64,000 nucleotides of DNA from CAJXYS01 sp913063035 (GCF_050586465.1 NZ_JBOCEG010000005.1:62001-126000), one strand, 5' to 3'. Positions 33,311 through 41,743 are shown, numbered from the stretch's first letter. Notes: generated by a model from the letters alone, not told the origin. Numbers and translations are program-made.

Positions 33311-34393
33311 TCAGCGGCTCAGCCCCGCATGCACGGTCGGCACCTCGAGGCTGGCGAAGCCGTAATGGCGCAGCCAACGCAGGTCGCTGTCGAAGAACGC
33401 GCGCAGGTCGGGGATCCCGTATTTCAGCATCGCCAGCCGGTCGATGCCCAGCCCGAAGGCGAAGCCCTGCCATTTCTCCGGATCGATCCCGCCGGCCTCC
33501 AGCACCCTGGGATGCACCATGCCGCTGCCGAGGATCTCCATCCAGTCGTCGCCTTCGCCCACCCGGAGCTGGCCACCCTCCCAGGAACAGCGCAGGTCGA
33601 CCTCGGCCGACGGCTCGGTGAAGGGGAAATGCGAGGCGCGGAAGCGCAGCTCGACCTCGTCGACCTCGAAGAAGGCGCGGCAGAATTCTTCCAGCACCCA
33701 TTTCAGGTTGGCCATCGAGATGTCCTCGCCGATGGCGAGACCCTCGACCTGGTGGAACATGGGCGTGTGGGTCTGGTCCATGTCCATGCGATAGACCCGC
33801 CCCGGCGCGATGACCCGGCAGGGCGCGCCATGGGCCTGCATGTGCCGGATCTGCACCGGGCTGGTGTGCGTGCGCAGCACATGCGGCGGGCGCGCGTCGC
33901 CCTCGGCCCGGTTCATGAAGAAGGTGTCGTGCTCCTGGCGCGCAGGGTGCTCGGGCGGGATGTTGAGCGCGTCGAAATTGTACCAGTCACTCTCGATCTG
34001 CGGCCCCTCCGCCACGGCGAAGCCCATGTCGGCGAAGATCGAGATGACCTCCTCCATCACCTGGCTGACGGGGTGGACGCTGCCGTCGCGCCGGGGCCGG
34101 CCCGGCAGGGTCACGTCCAGCCACTCCGTGGCGAGCCGTGCCTCGAGCGCGGCATCGGCCAGCGCCGTCTTCCGGGCCGCCAGCGCGGCGTTGATCTCGT
34201 CCTTCAGCGCGTTCAGCGCCGGACCCGCCGTCTTGCGCTCTTCCGGGCTCATCTTGCCCAGTTCGCGCATCTTCAGGCTGACCTCGCCCTTCTTGCCGAC
34301 CGCGGCGACGCGCAGCGCTTCCAGCGCGGCCTCGTCGCGGGCCGCCGCGATCTCGGCGAGGATCCGGGTCTTCAGCTCGTTCAGGTCATCCAT
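33311..34393 (-). CDS. pheS: Phenylalanine--tRNA ligase alpha subunit
   Basis: PheS carries the catalytic class II synthetase core. The 360-residue protein has the N-terminal coiled coil (MDDLNELKTRILAEIAAARD), the conserved GRPRRDGSVHPVSQVMEEV, HDTFFM, RTHTSPVQIRHM, motif 2 VYRMDMDQTHTPMFHQVEGL and motif 3 FAFGLGIDRLAMLKYGI. The ATG at 34393 is the family start. It lies 240 bases downstream of rplT; repeat copy B and a hairpin are in that gap, so it may have its own promoter. Confidence 0.96.
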   Translation of the reverse strand: MDDLNELKTRILAEIAAARDEAALEALRVAAVGKKGEVSLKMRELGKMSPEERKTAGPALNALKDEINAALAARKTALADAALEARLATEWLDVTLPGRPRRDGSVHPVSQVMEEVISIFADMGFAVAEGPQIESDWYNFDALNIPPEHPARQEHDTFFMNRAEGDARPPHVLRTHTSPVQIRHMQAHGAPCRVIAPGRVYRMDMDQTHTPMFHQVEGLAIGEDISMANLKWVLEEFCRAFFEVDEVELRFRASHFPFTEPSAEVDLRCSWEGGQLRVGEGDDWMEILGSGMVHPRVLEAGGIDPEKWQGFAFGLGIDRLAMLKYGIPDLRAFFDSDLRWLRHYGFASLEVPTVHAGLSR

Positions 34394-34472
34394 GCGCGGG
34401 GCTCCGGCCAATCCTGTTCTTTCTGTCTGGTACCGAGCGGGGGGGCGGATTGCAAGCCCGGCGCCCGGCCCT

Positions 34473-34523
34473 TCCAAGTGGCGGAAATATCCCCGCCGGA
34501 GGCCCGAGCGCCCGCCAGGGCGC
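34473..34523 (-). repeat. 3' structured repeat element, copy B
   Basis: The same core as copies A and C (34474-34503 on the plus strand, beginning CCAAGTGGCGGAAATATC) is accompanied by a different hairpin, GCGCCC/GGGCGC with loop GCCA (34508-34523). The hairpin stem differs from copies A and C, but pairing is kept. It lies between rplT and pheS in the same orientation relative to transcription as copy A, about 110 bases after the rplT stop. Confidence 0.75.
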
Positions 34524-34570
34524 GAGAGAAAGGGGGTGGCGCGCGCCCCGCGCGCCGCCGGATACGAAAC

Positions 34571-34602
34571 GACCCCGCGCAGCCCTCGGGCGGCGCGGGG
34601 TC
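34571..34602 (-). terminator. Hairpin after rplT
   Basis: A perfect 10-bp stem (GACCCCGCGC with GCGCGGGGTC, 12-base loop) lies 32 bases beyond the rplT stop. On the minus strand it is followed by GTTTCGT, a weak T tract. Likely ends the rpmI-rplT transcript or attenuates entry into pheS. Confidence 0.65.
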
Positions 34603-34633
34603 GGTCCACTGTCCCCCGGTTGTCCGGGTATGC

Positions 34634-34996
34634 TCAGGCCAGCGCGGCTTTCGCCTTGTCGACGATGGCGCCGAAAGCTTCGGGCTCGTGCACGGCGAGA
34701 TCGGCCAGAACCTTGCGGTCGACCTCGATCCCGGCCTTGTCGAGACCGTTGATGAAGCGCGAGTAGGTCAGTTCGCCGTCATGCGAGCGGACGGCCGCGT
34801 TGATCCGCTGGATCCACAGGGCGCGGAAATTGCGCTTGCGGTTCTTGCGATCGCGGGTCGCGTACTGGTTGGCCTTGTCGACGGCCTGGGTCGCCGTCTT
34901 GAAGGTCGAGCGGCGCGCGCTGTAATAGCCTTTCGCGGCCTTCAGAACCTTCTTGTGGCGGGCGTGCGTGGTGGTTCCACCTTTGACTCGGGACAT
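34634..34996 (-). CDS. rplT: 50S ribosomal protein L20
   Basis: L20 is an early assembly protein of the large subunit and, in other bacteria, a translational repressor of its own operon. The 120-residue protein starts MSRVKGGTTTHARHKKVLKA and has RTAKQAV-like AR RSTFKTATQAVDKANQYATR and ALWIQRINAAVR. It follows rpmI by 12 bases. infC, the usual first gene of this operon, is not present here. Confidence 0.97.
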   Translation of the reverse strand: MSRVKGGTTTHARHKKVLKAAKGYYSARRSTFKTATQAVDKANQYATRDRKNRKRNFRALWIQRINAAVRSHDGELTYSRFINGLDKAGIEVDRKVLADLAVHEPEAFGAIVDKAKAALA

Positions 34997-35008
34997 GTCC
35001 GGTTCTCC

Positions 35009-35209
35009 TCAGCGTGCGTAGGGCATGTATTTCTTGACGATCTTCTCGTCCGCCTCGCAGAGCACCGCGGTGCCGCGCGCGTTGCGGATGAACTTGTTCG
35101 ATCGCTTGATCATGCCGTGGCGCTTGCCGGCCTGGCCGACCTTCACGCGGCCGTTGGCCGTCACCTTGAAGCGCTTCTTGGCGCCGGACTTCGTCTTCAT
35201 CTTGGGCAT
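35009..35209 (-). CDS. rpmI: 50S ribosomal protein L35
   Basis: The 66-residue protein begins MPKMKTKSGAKKRFKVTANG, the L35 signature, and is followed by rplT after 12 bases. GAGGAG lies upstream of the ATG, and a paired leader (35225-35279) precedes the ribosome site. Confidence 0.97.
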   Translation of the reverse strand: MPKMKTKSGAKKRFKVTANGRVKVGQAGKRHGMIKRSNKFIRNARGTAVLCEADEKIVKKYMPYAR

Positions 35210-35224
35210 TTCCGTCTCCTCTCG

Positions 35225-35279
35225 GGTCTCGGTTCCGGCGCGACTCGGCAGCCCTTTCGGCCGGCCGCGCCCTGAGACC
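35225..35279 (-). promoter_or_regulatory. Structured leader of rpmI-rplT, candidate L20 autoregulatory site
   Basis: On the minus strand GGTCTC (35279-35274) pairs with GAGACC (35230-35225), and inside it GGCGCG (35271-35266) pairs with CGCGCC (35242-35237), separated by an asymmetric internal loop (AG opposite GGAACC) and capped by a GC-rich inner region. The outer stem ends about 16 bases before the rpmI start, next to the ribosome site. Two stacked helices with an internal loop before rpmI are what one expects of an L20-binding leader. The match to a known leader class is not tested. Confidence 0.45.
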
Positions 35280-35343
35280 GCGTCCTATAGGGCCTCGCCG
35301 GCCGGATGACAACCCGGAATCCGGCCGCGGCGCGCCCCTGCCC

Positions 35344-36789
35344 CTATTCGGGCTCGCCCTTGAAGATCAGCCGCTCGTCGCAGGGCGCGACCCGCAGGAT
35401 GTTGGTCGAGCCCGGCACGTTGAAGGGAATGCCCGCCGTGACCACGATCATGTCGGTCTCGTCGGCGAAGCCGCGATCGCGCGTGGCCCGGACGGCGCTG
35501 ACCACGGCCATCTTGAAGCGTTCCACCTCGCCGGTGAGTTCGCAGAATGTCCCCCAGGTCAGGCACAGCCGGCGCGCCGCGCCCGTCAGCGGCGTCAGCG
35601 CGATGATCGGGACCCGGGGGCGCTCGCGCGCGACGAGGGTCGCGGTGGTTCCGGAATGGGTGAAACAGCAGATTGCCTTGATGTCGGTCGTCTCGGCGAT
35701 TTCGCGGGCCGCCGAGACGATCGCGTCGGCGACGCTCTCGCGCGCGACGCTGCGCGAGGCCTCGATCACCTCGCGGTAGGTCGTGTCGCTCTCGACCTCG
35801 ATGGCGACGTTGTTCATCGTCTGCACGGCCTCGACCGGGTAATCCCCGGCAGCCGATTCCGCCGAGAGCATCACCGCGTCCGCGCCTTCGTAGATGGCCG
35901 TCGCCACGTCGGAGACCTCGGCGCGGGTGGGCATCGGGCTTTCGATCATGCTCTCGAGCATCTGGGTCGCGACGATCACGGGCTTGGCCGCCATCCGCGC
36001 GCCGCGCACCAGCCGCTTCTGGATCGGGGGCACGTTCTGGACCGGCAGCTCGACGCCCAGGTCGCCGCGCGCCACCATGATCCCGTCGGAGGCCGCGAGG
36101 ATCGCGTCATAGGCCTTCACCGCCGCGGGCTTCTCGATTTTCGAGAGGATCGCGGCCCGGCCGGCGGCCAGCGCGCGGGCCTCCTCGACGTCCTCGACCC
36201 GCTGCACGAAGGACAGCGCCAGCCAGTCGACGCCCAGCGCGCAGACGAAATCCAGGTCCTTGCGATCCTTGTCGCTCAGCGCGGCCAGCGGCAGCACCAC
36301 GTCGGGCACGTTGACGCCCTTGCGGTTCGAGATCGTCCCGCCCGCGATGACGGTGCAGTCGGCGAAATCCTTGCCGCAGCGCTCCACCTTCAGCCGGATC
36401 TTGCCGTCGTTGACCAGCAGGTTCGCGCCCGGCTCCAGCGCCGCGAAGATCTCCTCGTGGGGCAGGCAGACACGGGTCGCGTCCCCCTCGGCCGGGTCGA
36501 GGTCGAGACGGAAGCCCTGGCCTTCCTCCAGCTCCTCTTCGCCGCGGGCGAAGGTGCCGCAGCGCAGTTTCGGCCCCTGCAGATCGGCGAGGATGCCGAT
36601 CGGGCGCCCCGTCTCGCGCTCGATCTCGCGGATGATCGCGTGACGTTCGCGGATTTCGTCGTGGCTGCCATGGCTCATGTTCAGCCGGAACACGTCGGCG
36701 CCGGCCTCGAACAGCGCGCGGATGGTTTCCTTGTCGGAGGATGCGGGACCCAGCGTGGCCACGATCTTGACATTGCGAAGGCGTCTCAT
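35344..36789 (-). CDS. pyk: Pyruvate kinase
   Basis: Pyk makes pyruvate and ATP from phosphoenolpyruvate and ADP. The 481-residue protein starts MRRLRNVKIVATLGPASSDK and has FRLNMSHGSHDEIRER, the active-site region AILSKIEKPAAVKAYDAI, MVARGDLGVELP, VIVATQMLESMIESPMPTRA and a complete C-terminal domain. It is divergent from the N-formylglutamate amidohydrolase gene across 145 bases. Confidence 0.96.
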   Translation of the reverse strand: MRRLRNVKIVATLGPASSDKETIRALFEAGADVFRLNMSHGSHDEIRERHAIIREIERETGRPIGILADLQGPKLRCGTFARGEEELEEGQGFRLDLDPAEGDATRVCLPHEEIFAALEPGANLLVNDGKIRLKVERCGKDFADCTVIAGGTISNRKGVNVPDVVLPLAALSDKDRKDLDFVCALGVDWLALSFVQRVEDVEEARALAAGRAAILSKIEKPAAVKAYDAILAASDGIMVARGDLGVELPVQNVPPIQKRLVRGARMAAKPVIVATQMLESMIESPMPTRAEVSDVATAIYEGADAVMLSAESAAGDYPVEAVQTMNNVAIEVESDTTYREVIEASRSVARESVADAIVSAAREIAETTDIKAICCFTHSGTTATLVARERPRVPIIALTPLTGAARRLCLTWGTFCELTGEVERFKMAVVSAVRATRDRGFADETDMIVVTAGIPFNVPGSTNILRVAPCDERLIFKGEPE

Positions 36790-36934
36790 TCCTGCCTCGT
36801 CCTTATGGGGTCAAAATGTCGTCGCGGGCCAATCGGCGGCCTGTATGGCGCAATTCCCGGGTGGAGACAACTGGCACTCTGCCCGCGAAGCGCCTAAGTA
36901 GGGCGCGAACCATTCCCGGGATCCGGATAGGACC

Positions 36935-37675
36935 GTGACGTATCAGCCGTATGAAATCATTGGGGCCGGTCGGCCCTCGCGCTTCCTTTTGACCTGCGAC
37001 CACGCGACGAACACCGTGCCGCCGGCGGTCAATGGCGGCGACCTGGGCCTGCCGGCGGCCGACATGGAGCGTCATATCGCCTACGACATCGGCGCGGCCG
37101 GCGTGACGCGGGCGCTGGCCGAGCTGCTGCAGGCCCCTGCGATCCTGTCGAACTTCTCGCGGCTGGTGATCGACCCGAACCGCGGCGAGGACGATCCGAC
37201 GCTCTTGATGCGGCTCTATGACGGCACGGTGATCCCGGCCAACCGCGACGCCGACGCCGCCGAGCTGGAGCGCCGGCTGAACGCCTATTACCGGCCCTAC
37301 CACGCGGCGCTGGAGGGGCTGGCCGAAGCCCGCGGGGAACCGGTGATCGTCTCGATCCACAGCTATACGCCGCAGCTCAAGAACCGTCCGCCCCGGCCCT
37401 GGCATATCGGGATCCTGTCGGCCTATGACCGCCGGTTCACCGACCCGCTGATGGCCCGGCTCGCGGAGGATCCCGAGCTGTGCGTCGGCGATAACGAGCC
37501 CTATGGCGGACACCTCGCAGGCGACGCCATCGAGCGTCACGCGCTGCGCCACGGGCGGATCAACGCGCTGATCGAGCTGCGCCACGACCTGATCGCCACG
37601 CCCGAGGGGCAGGCCGAATGGGCCGCGCGTCTCGCGCCGGTGCTGACGGATGTGCTAGACGAGACCGGATTGTGA
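36935..37675 (+). CDS. N-formylglutamate amidohydrolase family protein
   Basis: This family hydrolyses N-formyl-L-glutamate to glutamate and formate in the HutG-type branch of histidine breakdown, but many members lack hut genes and may act on other N-acyl amino acids. The 246-residue protein has LLTCDHATNTVPPA, FSRLVIDPNRGEDDPTL, IVSIHSYTPQLKNRPPRPWH and NALIELRHDLI, all family marks. It starts at GTG with AGGA just upstream. No hut gene is nearby, so the substrate is open. It precedes a DUF1244 gene by 14 bases. Confidence 0.88.
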   Translation: MTYQPYEIIGAGRPSRFLLTCDHATNTVPPAVNGGDLGLPAADMERHIAYDIGAAGVTRALAELLQAPAILSNFSRLVIDPNRGEDDPTLLMRLYDGTVIPANRDADAAELERRLNAYYRPYHAALEGLAEARGEPVIVSIHSYTPQLKNRPPRPWHIGILSAYDRRFTDPLMARLAEDPELCVGDNEPYGGHLAGDAIERHALRHGRINALIELRHDLIATPEGQAEWAARLAPVLTDVLDETGL

Positions 37676-37689
37676 GCAAGGAGGAACAG

Positions 37690-37986
37690 ATGGACCGCCA
37701 GACCGAACTCGAACTCGAGGCCGCGGCCTTTCGCCGGCTGCGCGACCACCTGCGCGCGCGCACCGACGTGCAGAACATCGACCTGATGAACCTGTCGGGC
37801 TTCTGCCGCAACTGTCTCAGCCGCTGGTACATGGAAGCCGCGCAGGAGCGGGGCATCGACATGGACAAGGACGCGGCCAAGGAAATCGTCTACGGCATGC
37901 TCTATGACGACTGGAAGGCCAGGTACCAGACCGAGGCGACGCCCGAACAGCAGGCGGCCTTTGCCGAAAGCCACAAGGATCACTGA
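37690..37986 (+). CDS. DUF1244 domain protein
   Basis: This 98-residue, mainly helical protein contains MNLSGFCRNCLSRWYMEAA and GMLYDDWKARYQ, the DUF1244 signature. The CxxC pair (CRNC) is invariant in the family and may bind metal or an iron-sulfur group, but no function is established. GGAGG lies upstream of the ATG at 37690. It is coupled to the preceding amidohydrolase gene, a linkage seen in relatives. Confidence 0.87.
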   Translation: MDRQTELELEAAAFRRLRDHLRARTDVQNIDLMNLSGFCRNCLSRWYMEAAQERGIDMDKDAAKEIVYGMLYDDWKARYQTEATPEQQAAFAESHKDH

Positions 37987-38067
37987 GTTGATTTGCCCCG
38001 GCGCGATCGGCGGCCTAGGCTGTGCCGGTCGAGATGCACCGGCGCCACGCGCACCGAAGGAGGCCTC

Positions 38068-38343
38068 ATGATCCGCCCCGCCGCCCTGCTTTCCGCCGCC
38101 CTCATCGCCCTGGCCGGCCCCGCCGCCGCGGGGAAGGGCAGCGACCAGTTGACCGCCAGCGTGGCACGCGAATTGCCGCGTTACGGCTTCGACGTCGACG
38201 TGAAGACCCTGGACCGCGCACAGGTCGCGGCGCTGCACCACGCGCTTTACACGGATCGCTCCACCGGTGGAAAGCGCGCGATGATCAAGTCGATCCTGGG
38301 CGGGCGCTATTCGCTGCGCGGTCTGCTCTTCGGCGATCGCTGA
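38068..38343 (+). CDS. Small exported protein, unknown
   Basis: The 91-residue product has a clear signal peptide (MIRPAALLSAALIALAGPAA, cleavage after AAA or AAG) and a mature part of about 70 residues beginning GKGSDQLTASVARELPRYGF. It has no cysteine. AAGGAGG precedes the ATG at 38068. I do not recognise the family, though similar short exported proteins occur in relatives. It is convergent with the D-aminotransferase gene. Confidence 0.75.
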   Translation: MIRPAALLSAALIALAGPAAAGKGSDQLTASVARELPRYGFDVDVKTLDRAQVAALHHALYTDRSTGGKRAMIKSILGGRYSLRGLLFGDR

Positions 38344-38346
38344 GGT

Positions 38347-39201
38347 TCAGGTCGCGGCCTTGCGCGTTTCCTCGAGATAGATCTCGCGCAGCCGCGTCGC
38401 GACGGGGCCGGGCTTGCCCGTGCCAATCGGTGTGCCGTCAAGCTCCACCACGGGCATCACGAAGGTCGACGCCGAGGTGATGAAAGCCTCCTCGGCCTCC
38501 TGCGCCTCGGCGATGGTGAAGGGGCGCTCCTCCACTTCCATCTGGGCCTCGCGGGCGAATCTCAGCACCGCCGCGCGGGTGATTCCGTGCAGGATCTCCT
38601 CGCCCAGGTGCCGGGTGACGATCTTGCCGGTCCTGGTCACGATATAGGCGTTGTTCGAGGTGCCCTCGGTCACGAACCCGTCCTCGACCATCCAGGCATC
38701 GTCGGCGCCGGCCTTCTTGGCGGCCATCTTGCCCATCGAGGGATAGAGCAGCTGCACCGTCTTGATGTCGCGGCGGCCCCAACGGATATCGGGGATCGAG
38801 ATCACCTTCATGCCGGTCCTGGCGGCCGGGCTGTCCACCAGGGATCTCGCCTGGGTAAAGAGCACCACGGTCGGGTCCGGGTCCTTCGGATAGGCGAAGT
38901 CGCGGTCGGCCGCGCCGCGGGTCACCTGCAGGTAGATCATGCCCTCGGTCAGGTCGTTGCGCGCCACCAGTTCACGGTGGATCGCCAGCAGCGCGTCCTC
39001 GGTCAGCGGGTTCGGCATCTCCAGCTCGCCCAGCGACCGGGCGAGGCGCCTGGCATGGCCCTCGAAATCGATCAGCTTGCCGTCGATGACGGAGGTGACC
39101 TCGTAGACGCCATCCGCGAAGAGGAAGCCGCGGTCGAAGACCGAGACCTTCGCCTCTTCCTCGGGCAGGTAGGCGCCGTTGACGTAGACGGTGCGGCTCA
39201 T
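38347..39201 (-). CDS. D-amino acid aminotransferase
   Basis: This 284-residue fold-type IV PLP enzyme has SVFDRGFLFADGVYEVT (the family N-terminal loop), the catalytic lysine in RRDIKTVQLLYPSMGK, and EGTSNNAYIV for phosphate binding. Family members move amino groups between D-amino acids and 2-oxo acids, commonly giving D-glutamate from 2-oxoglutarate. It is the last gene of a tight minus-strand set dgcN-dgcA-dat with gaps of 14 and 10 bases, so it likely feeds D-glutamate into that route. Branched-chain or 4-amino-4-deoxychorismate activity cannot be excluded from sequence alone. Confidence 0.88.
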   Translation of the reverse strand: MSRTVYVNGAYLPEEEAKVSVFDRGFLFADGVYEVTSVIDGKLIDFEGHARRLARSLGELEMPNPLTEDALLAIHRELVARNDLTEGMIYLQVTRGAADRDFAYPKDPDPTVVLFTQARSLVDSPAARTGMKVISIPDIRWGRRDIKTVQLLYPSMGKMAAKKAGADDAWMVEDGFVTEGTSNNAYIVTRTGKIVTRHLGEEILHGITRAAVLRFAREAQMEVEERPFTIAEAQEAEEAFITSASTFVMPVVELDGTPIGTGKPGPVATRLREIYLEETRKAAT

Positions 39202-39211
39202 GATGCTCTCC

Positions 39212-40177
39212 TTATCCCCAGAGCGCCGCGTCGGGCGGGTGGACCCCGGCGGCGTCGAATGTCAGCGCGTTGTCGCGGTCTTCGGCCAGCAGGAGCGGGC
39301 CGTCAAGATCGGTCACCGCCGCGCCCTGCGCGACCAGCACCGCGGGCGCCATCGCCAGCGAAGAGCCGACCATGCAGCCCACCATCACGGCGTAGCCCTC
39401 GGCCCGGGCCGCGTCGCGCAGCGCCAGCGCCTCGGTCAGGCCGCCGGTCTTGTCGAGCTTGATGTTGACCATGTCGTACTTGCCGCGCAGGGCGGGCAGG
39501 CTGGCGCGGTCGTGGCAGGACTCGTCGGCGCAGACCGGCAGCGGGCGGTCGATCTCGGCCAGCATGTCGTCGGCGCCGGCCGGCAGGGGCTGCTCGACCA
39601 TCTCGACGCCGAGCCGCACGAGGTGCGGGGCGAGATCGGCATAGACCTCTGCCGTCCAGCCCTCGTTCGCATCCACGATGATGCGCGAGTCCGGCGCCCC
39701 GGCACGCACGGCCTCGAGCCGCGGCATGTCCTCGGGCGTGCCGAGCTTGATCTTCAGAAGCGGCCGGCTCGCGTGCCTGGCAGCCGAGGCGCGCATATTC
39801 TCGGGCGTGTCGAGCGACAGCGTGTAGGCCGTGATCTCGGGGCCGGGCGCGGACAGGCCCGCGAGTTCCCAGACGCGGCGGCCGGCACGCTTGGCCGCGA
39901 GATCCCAGAGCGCGCAGTCGACGGCGTTTCGCGCCGCGCCGGCCGGCAGCGCCTCTTGCAGCGCCGCCCGGTCGAGGGGCAGGTCCAGCGCCGCGATCTG
40001 GGCGGCCACGCTGTCGAGCGTCTCGTCGTAACGGGCATAGGGCACGCATTCGCCGCGTCCGGTCAGACCGCCCTCGGCGACATGCACGGTGAGCACGCGC
40101 GCCTCGGTGCGCGAGCCGCGCGAAATGGTGAAGACCTCGGCCAGCGGGAAGCTGTCTCGGGTGACGGTGATCTGCAT
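39212..40177 (-). CDS. dgcA: N-acetyl-D-glutamate racemase DgcA (enolase superfamily)
   Basis: This 321-residue enolase-superfamily member was formerly annotated as a dipeptide epimerase. The metal-binding and acid-base residues are visible: KIKLG, IIVDANEGWT, MVEQPL, PVCADESCH and NIKLDKTGG. Beside a DUF1611 (DgcN) gene such proteins are assigned as DgcA, racemising N-acetyl-D-glutamate to the L form. It lies 14 bases after dgcN and 10 before the D-aminotransferase gene. An L-Ala-D/L-Glu epimerase role is the alternative. Confidence 0.85.
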   Translation of the reverse strand: MQITVTRDSFPLAEVFTISRGSRTEARVLTVHVAEGGLTGRGECVPYARYDETLDSVAAQIAALDLPLDRAALQEALPAGAARNAVDCALWDLAAKRAGRRVWELAGLSAPGPEITAYTLSLDTPENMRASAARHASRPLLKIKLGTPEDMPRLEAVRAGAPDSRIIVDANEGWTAEVYADLAPHLVRLGVEMVEQPLPAGADDMLAEIDRPLPVCADESCHDRASLPALRGKYDMVNIKLDKTGGLTEALALRDAARAEGYAVMVGCMVGSSLAMAPAVLVAQGAAVTDLDGPLLLAEDRDNALTFDAAGVHPPDAALWG

Positions 40178-40191
40178 CGCGCGGGCCCCGG

Positions 40192-41196
40192 TCAGAGCGC
40201 CGCCAGCGCCTCGGCAAGGCGGCCGGCACCCTGGCGGTAGGGATCGACGGCCGGCAGCCCCATGCGCTTCTCGGTCTCGGCGAGATAGCTCAGCGCCTCG
40301 TCCTCGCTCATGTGCTGGGTGTTGACCGAGATGCCCACCACCTCGCAGGCCGGGTTGGCGACGCGCGCCAGCGGCAGGGCGGTGTCGCGCAACTGCTCCA
40401 GCGTCGGCAGGTCGTAGTCCGGCAGGCCGCGCATGTGGCTGCGCGTCGGCTCATGCGCCAGGATCAGCGCGTCGGGCTGGCCGCCATGGATCAGCGCCAT
40501 GGTCACGCCGGAATAGGAGACGTGGAACAGGCTTCCCTGGCCCTCGATCAGGTCCCAGTGATCGGGATCGTTGTCCGGCGTCAGCCATTCGACGGACCCG
40601 GCCATGAAGTCGGCGATCACCGCGTCGAGCGGCACGCCGTCGCCCGTGATCAGGATCCCGGTCTGCCCGGTGGCGCGGAAGGTCGCCTTCATGCCCCGCT
40701 CGCGCATCGCGGCATCCATGGCGAGCGCGGTATACATCTTGCCCACCGAACAGTCCGTGCCCACGGCCAGGCAGCGCTTGCCGCCGCGCTTGGCGCCGTT
40801 GGCGATCGGATACTGCACCTCGGGCACCCGCACGTCGTGCAGCGCGCAGCCGCAGGCCTTGGCGACGGCCACCAGTTCCGGCTCGTCGCGCAGCAGGTTG
40901 TGCAGCCCGCTCGCCAGGTCGAAGCCTTCCTCGAGCGCGGCCACGAGAACCTTTTTCCAGGCCGCCGAGATCACGCCGCCGCGGTTGGCGACACCGATCA
41001 CCAGCGTCTTGGCGCCGGCGGCCTTCGCCTCTGCCAGCGTCATGTCGGTCAGGCCCAGGTCGGCCTTGCAGCCCTCCATCCGGAACTGCCCGACGGCGTG
41101 GTCCGGACGCCAGTCCTTGATTCCCTGGGCCACTTTCGCGGCCAGCTGGTCGGGCGCATCGCCAAGGAACAGAAGATAGGGGGTCTGGATCAACAT
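40192..41196 (-). CDS. dgcN: N-acetyltransferase DgcN (DUF1611)
   Basis: DgcN starts the D-glutamate degradation route by N-acetylating D-glutamate; the family is DUF1611. The 334-residue protein has the P-loop-like CLAVGTDCSVGKMYTALAMD and FRATGQTGILITGDGVPLDA, followed by DLIEGQGSLFHVSYSGVTMA. The ATG at 41196 (MLIQTPYLLFLGDAPDQLAA) is the family start; an ATG at 41214 would add six residues. It is the first gene of dgcN-dgcA-dat. The 196-bp upstream gap holds the promoter and an imperfect GCGCA...TGCGC inverted repeat near 41263-41290. Confidence 0.85.
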   Translation of the reverse strand: MLIQTPYLLFLGDAPDQLAAKVAQGIKDWRPDHAVGQFRMEGCKADLGLTDMTLAEAKAAGAKTLVIGVANRGGVISAAWKKVLVAALEEGFDLASGLHNLLRDEPELVAVAKACGCALHDVRVPEVQYPIANGAKRGGKRCLAVGTDCSVGKMYTALAMDAAMRERGMKATFRATGQTGILITGDGVPLDAVIADFMAGSVEWLTPDNDPDHWDLIEGQGSLFHVSYSGVTMALIHGGQPDALILAHEPTRSHMRGLPDYDLPTLEQLRDTALPLARVANPACEVVGISVNTQHMSEDEALSYLAETEKRMGLPAVDPYRQGAGRLAEALAAL

Positions 41197-41392
41197 CTCG
41201 CGGCCTCCGGGCACAGGTCAGTATCGCACGTCATTCTACCTATCACGCGCAGAAATTCTTTCGAGAGTTTGCGCGAAACCGGGCGGACCGGAAAAGATCC
41301 TGCGGCCTTTCGCGGGATTCATCGAACCTGCTTCGGCCATTGGTGCAGATCCTTGCGGAATATCCCGGAAGCCCGGCGATTCGTCCCGCGGC

Positions 41393-41743
41393 CTAGTCCT
41401 TTCCGATCAGCGCCACGGGCGCGTTCTCGTCGCGGGAATAATCCAGCGGCGCGGCGTCGACGGCCGCGGTCTGGCGCTTGAACTCGTAGCTCATCTCGTC
41501 GCCTTCCAGCGCCGAGGCAACGATCAGCGCCTGGCAGAGATGGCGCTGGCCCTCGTAGATATCGACGTTGCCGCGCAGATGCGGGGCGTTCTCGGCGTCG
41601 AGGGTGAAGCCGTCCTCCTCCATCCGCAGGATCGGGAACACCTCGTCGCCGACACGCACGCGCAGGCGGCTCTTGCGGCGCAGGTCGCGCTTGCGGGCCT
41701 GTTCCAGTCCCTCGCGGACGTGCTTCGGCAGCATATCGTTCAT
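41393..41743 (-). CDS. Conserved hypothetical protein, possibly PilZ-like
   Basis: The 116-residue protein starts MNDMLPKHVREGLEQARKRD, then RRKSRLRVRVGDEVFPILRM and GNVDIYEGQRHLCQALIVAS. The RRKSRLRV segment followed by a beta-rich region is reminiscent of PilZ domains, but the diagnostic D/NxSxxG motif is not clear, so c-di-GMP binding is uncertain. The start at 41743 is chosen because the longer frame runs into unconserved sequence. It stands alone between dgcN and the glutathionyl-hydroquinone reductase gene. Confidence 0.7.
   Translation of the reverse strand: MNDMLPKHVREGLEQARKRDLRRKSRLRVRVGDEVFPILRMEEDGFTLDAENAPHLRGNVDIYEGQRHLCQALIVASALEGDEMSYEFKRQTAAVDAAPLDYSRDENAPVALIGKD

Noticed and set aside
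36853..36920. Direct repeat ATTCCCGGG (36853 and 36912) between pyk and the amidohydrolase gene
   Set aside because: Nine bases, not palindromic as a pair, spacing of 59 not informative; likely chance.
41263..41290. GCGCA...TGCGC inverted repeat upstream of dgcN
   Set aside because: Arms are short and imperfect and the centre is long; mentioned only as a weak operator candidate.
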